From assembly GCA_964372375.1 (NCBI GenBank), contig CAYJQF010000029.1:1-5221 (forward strand): 5,221 nucleotides of DNA. The letters are read 5' to 3'. How positions within the stretch are numbered: position 1 is the first letter of the stretch; each line of letters opens with the position of its first letter. Shown here piece by piece: positions 4,874-5,221 of the stretch. This DNA comes from SICV01 sp964372375 (lineage in GTDB: Archaea; Nanobdellota; Nanobdellia; Pacearchaeales; GW2011-AR1). The notes beneath the pieces are model-generated. The model saw only the letters and a list, made by a program, of their open reading frames with translations, was not told the origin of the DNA and did not search any database. The position numbers and the translations under genes are program-made.

Positions 4874-5221
4874 CTATTTCACGATAGGAACGGCTACTCC
4901 GCCAGCCCTCGGCTGTGGCCGCGCAACACCCACCTCATTCGTCACACTCGGCTGATAGCGAACAATTATACCTATGGCGCGGTACAAATCAGGAGCCTTT
5001 CTATCAGTGAATGAATTAAAATTACTATTAAATTCTACATTCTTAAGAACTCGCGCAGCATCTTTCCGCTCCTTGGATGCAAACGGATTTGCGAGCGCTG
5101 CAAGAACCTCAGCCTTGCTTGAAAAACCATACTCATGCATGACCTTGTCTTTCACTGTATCATCTTGCTGTTTCCGCTCACTCTTGGAAAGCTGGTCATA
5201 CGGCTTCGAAGGAGGATTGTC
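4874..5221 (-). CDS. C-terminal part of an unrecognised protein, cut by the right edge
   Basis: The frame is open from the window edge to a TAG at 4874-4876, giving at least 115 residues; the start lies outside. An in-frame GTG at 5155 is probably not the start, because the 22 codons before it continue the same hydrophilic, helical style (KPYDQLSKSERK). The visible part has a charged helical region (about 10-60), a short hydrophobic LYRAIGIIVRY patch (about 84-94), and a Pro/Gly/Val-rich tail ending in PIVK. The stretch KPYDQLSKSE followed by a charged helix and HEYGF recalls the end of RyR-type domains (PYdeLpeeek...lGY), but this is a resemblance by eye only and could be chance. It has no signal or membrane segment in view. 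The following operon has its own promoter, so the two need not be functionally linked. Confidence 0.65.
   Translation of the reverse strand, partial: DNPPSKPYDQLSKSERKQQDDTVKDKVMHEYGFSSKAEVLAALANPFASKERKDAARVLKNVEFNSNFNSFTDRKAPDLYRAIGIIVRYQPSVTNEVGVARPQPRAGGVAVPIVK

Noticed and set aside
5153..5155. GTG as start of the right-edge gene
   Set aside because: The frame stays open to the window edge with protein-like sequence before the GTG, and no TATA box or Shine-Dalgarno site is placed for it.
1..5221. Mobile elements, CRISPR arrays, integrase sites or riboswitches
   Set aside because: No transposase- or integrase-like protein, no spaced identical repeats, no duplicated tRNA end downstream of 1110, and gaps between genes are too short for a large leader RNA.

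Overview
The window looks archaeal and is most easily read as a piece of a small, gene-dense genome of the DPANN / Woesearchaeota kind. The lineage is an inference. Direct signs of an archaeon are TATA-box promoters of the TTTAAATA / TTTATATA type with purine-rich BRE-like sequence in front, starts that fit leaderless mRNAs, and a tRNA-His gene with no encoded CCA. Apart from rhomboid and the tRNA, none of the genes is a recognisable housekeeping gene. Most are predicted to be secreted or membrane-anchored, so this reads as a cell-surface or accessory region. I see no mobile element, CRISPR array or phage gene.

Layout from left to right: the first codons of a gene running off the left edge (minus, 1-19); a 205-residue rhomboid intramembrane serine protease (minus, 65-682); a 75-residue single-pass protein with six cysteines outside the membrane (minus, 729-956); tRNA-His(GTG) (plus, 1041-1110); an unrecognised 254-residue two-domain protein (minus, 1153-1917); a 79-residue protein with a lipobox-like motif (plus, 2049-2288); a two-gene operon on the minus strand made of a membrane-anchored, pilin-like protein (4338-4817) and a 674-residue secreted protein with EF-hand, thrombospondin-type-3-like and YD-like repeats (2317-4341); and the C-terminal part of a gene entering from the right edge (minus, 4874-5221). 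Intergenic gaps are short; the longest is the 130-bp divergent promoter region at 1918-2048.

The clearest regulatory pattern is spacing. Five protein genes (starts at 19, 682, 956, 1917 and 2049) each have an A/T-rich TATA-like octamer whose centre lies about 25.5 bp (one 26.5) before the first base of the start codon. Transcription should therefore begin at or within a base or two of the ATG. The same spacing before the tRNA places its transcription start on G-1 of tRNA-His, so this tRNA may be made without a 5' leader. Two genes differ: the pilin-like gene has a TATA box about 11 bp further back, and the large secreted protein has no promoter of its own but uses a GAGGT ribosome site and an ATGA stop/start overlap, that is, translational coupling.

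How the genes might work together is inferred. The coupled pair probably makes a membrane-anchored protein and a calcium-binding surface protein that act together outside the cell. The rhomboid could cut single-pass membrane proteins, and its neighbour at 729-956 is one such protein, but nothing in the sequence proves that pairing.
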